DNA of 5,321 nucleotides from CAYXXZ01 sp964469165 (GTDB taxonomy: Bacteria; Pseudomonadota; Gammaproteobacteria; Pseudomonadales; Porticoccaceae). A program made the translations under genes and the position numbers. This document shows positions 4,570 through 5,321 of the stretch, piece after piece. Location of the stretch: positions 1 through 5,321 of the forward strand of contig CAYXXZ010000154.1 in NCBI GenBank assembly GCA_964469165.1, read 5' to 3'. Positions within the stretch are counted from its first letter, which is position 1, and the number at the start of each line of letters is the position of its first letter. The notes under the pieces are model-generated. The model was not told where the DNA came from and did not search any database. It saw only the letters and a list, made by a program, of their open reading frames with translations.

Positions 4570-5301
4570 TCAGCTCTTGATGGCGATCAGGGACGCGAAG
4601 TTGAAGCACTGAAACCACACATCGGCACAGCTGAAACCGGCTTTTTCCAGGCGCGCCTTGTGGGCGCCGAGGGTTTCCGGCAGCAGTACGTTCTCGAGCG
4701 CGTCGCGTTTCTGGCTGACTTCCAGGTCGCTGTAGCCGTTCGCACGTTTGAAGCTGTGATGCAGCTCGATCATGAGGCTGTCGAGACCTTCGTCGGCGAA
4801 GCGCACCTTTTCGGACAGCACCAGAATGCCGCCGGGGTTGAGGCCGTTGTAGATGGTTGCAAGCAATGCATCGCGATCTTCGACAGGCACGAACTGGAGG
4901 GTGAAATTGAGCACGACCATGGACGCGTTCGCGATGGCCACCTGGCGGATGTCGGCGCAGTGCAGCTCGATCCGCCTGTTCAGGTTCTGGCTGTCCAGCA
5001 CTGTCCGGCAACGGCTGATCATGGCGGCGGAGTTGTCCACCGCGATCAGGGCGGCGCGGCGCGTGCCGATGTTGCGGGCGATCGCCAGGGTGGAAGCGCC
5101 CAGGGAGCTGCCCAGATCGTAGCAGTTGGAATCCTCCTGGACATATTTTTCTGCCAGCGTGCCGGTCATCGCGATGATGGTTTCGTAACCGGGCACGGAG
5201 CGTTTGATCATGTCGGGAAAGACGCTGACCACGTCGTCATCGAAGATGAAATCGGCTACCGTGCCCAGCGGGCGGGCGAACAGGTCGTCGCGGCCACTCA
5301 C
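4570..5301 (-). CDS. cmoA: carboxy-S-adenosyl-L-methionine synthase CmoA, 243 aa
   Basis: CmoA converts S-adenosylmethionine and prephenate into carboxy-SAM and phenylpyruvate, supplying the donor used by CmoB. The product aligns without gaps over most of E. coli CmoA (about 247 aa). Binding residues fall at the same numbers: Tyr39 (PGYE), Gly64 (YDLGSSLG), Asp89-Asn90 (AVDNS), Asp117-Ile118 (ADIR), Asn132 (LNFTLQF) and Arg199 (SQKRD). FKRANGYSDLE and WFQCFNF are also conserved. In the glycine motif, Ser65 stands where E. coli has Cys, a mild change. Start GTG 5301 gives MSGRDDLF, matching the E. coli N-terminus MSHRDTLF; GGAG lies 11 nt upstream, slightly far. The frame stays open to the window edge, but no better start is seen. 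It is the first gene of a cmoA-cmoB operon whose promoter is outside the window. Confidence 0.97.
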   Translation of the reverse strand: MSGRDDLFARPLGTVADFIFDDDVVSVFPDMIKRSVPGYETIIAMTGTLAEKYVQEDSNCYDLGSSLGASTLAIARNIGTRRAALIAVDNSAAMISRCRTVLDSQNLNRRIELHCADIRQVAIANASMVVLNFTLQFVPVEDRDALLATIYNGLNPGGILVLSEKVRFADEGLDSLMIELHHSFKRANGYSDLEVSQKRDALENVLLPETLGAHKARLEKAGFSCADVWFQCFNFASLIAIKS

Positions 5302-5321
5302 AGGGATTGTGACTCCAGGCC

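Noticed and set aside
3860..5011. Minus-strand 383-codon frame over cmoA and cmoB
   Set aside because: It is an out-of-frame shadow, Arg/Ala/His-rich, over two genes with unambiguous family matches in another frame.

Overview
The window reads as chromosome of a gammaproteobacterium, probably a marine or pseudomonad-like lineage; Marinobacter is my guess from overall resemblance, not from any search. The grounds are the CmoA-CmoB pair, which aligns residue for residue with the E. coli enzymes, a Ku remnant of the Pseudomonas type, and tRNA-Pro and tRNA-Arg genes that match the E. coli argX/proM kind.

Left part (1-1291): the 3' half of a tRNA-Pro gene opens the window on the plus strand and is closed by a strong intrinsic terminator. 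A complete tRNA-Arg (anticodon ACG) faces it on the minus strand at 1161-1237, with its own consensus promoter and terminator. Between these convergent tRNA genes lies about 1 kb of decaying DNA. It holds a doubtful small minus-strand ORF, the orphan 3' end of an unrecognised minus-strand gene, and a plus-strand pseudogene of the end-joining protein Ku. The Ku remnant has lost its N-terminus, carries two apparent internal deletions, a Trp-to-stop change and two frameshifts, yet its lysine/arginine tail is still legible.

Middle part (1292-3588), genes all on the minus strand: a GFA/CENP-V-fold zinc protein, two adjacent small proteins that are paralogues of each other and of unknown function, and a single-domain hemerythrin-like protein. 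They are separated by gaps of roughly 130-170 nt, some with promoter-like or hairpin sequences, so they look like separate short transcription units. Upstream of the hemerythrin gene is a 265-nt non-coding stretch with a TTGACA-type promoter candidate followed by a 16-bp inverted repeat made of heptad units. This could be a small RNA or a structured leader.

Right part (3589-5301), minus strand: cmoB and cmoA form a compact operon, cmoA first and 9 nt between them. CmoA makes carboxy-S-adenosylmethionine and CmoB uses it to make cmo5U at tRNA position 34, a modification found on tRNA-Pro(UGG) among others. This gives a loose functional link to the tRNA-Pro at the left edge. No defence system, CRISPR array, insertion sequence or integrase was found. 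The most interesting items are the eroded Ku locus, the paralogous small-protein pair and the promoter plus inverted-repeat unit near 3400-3560.
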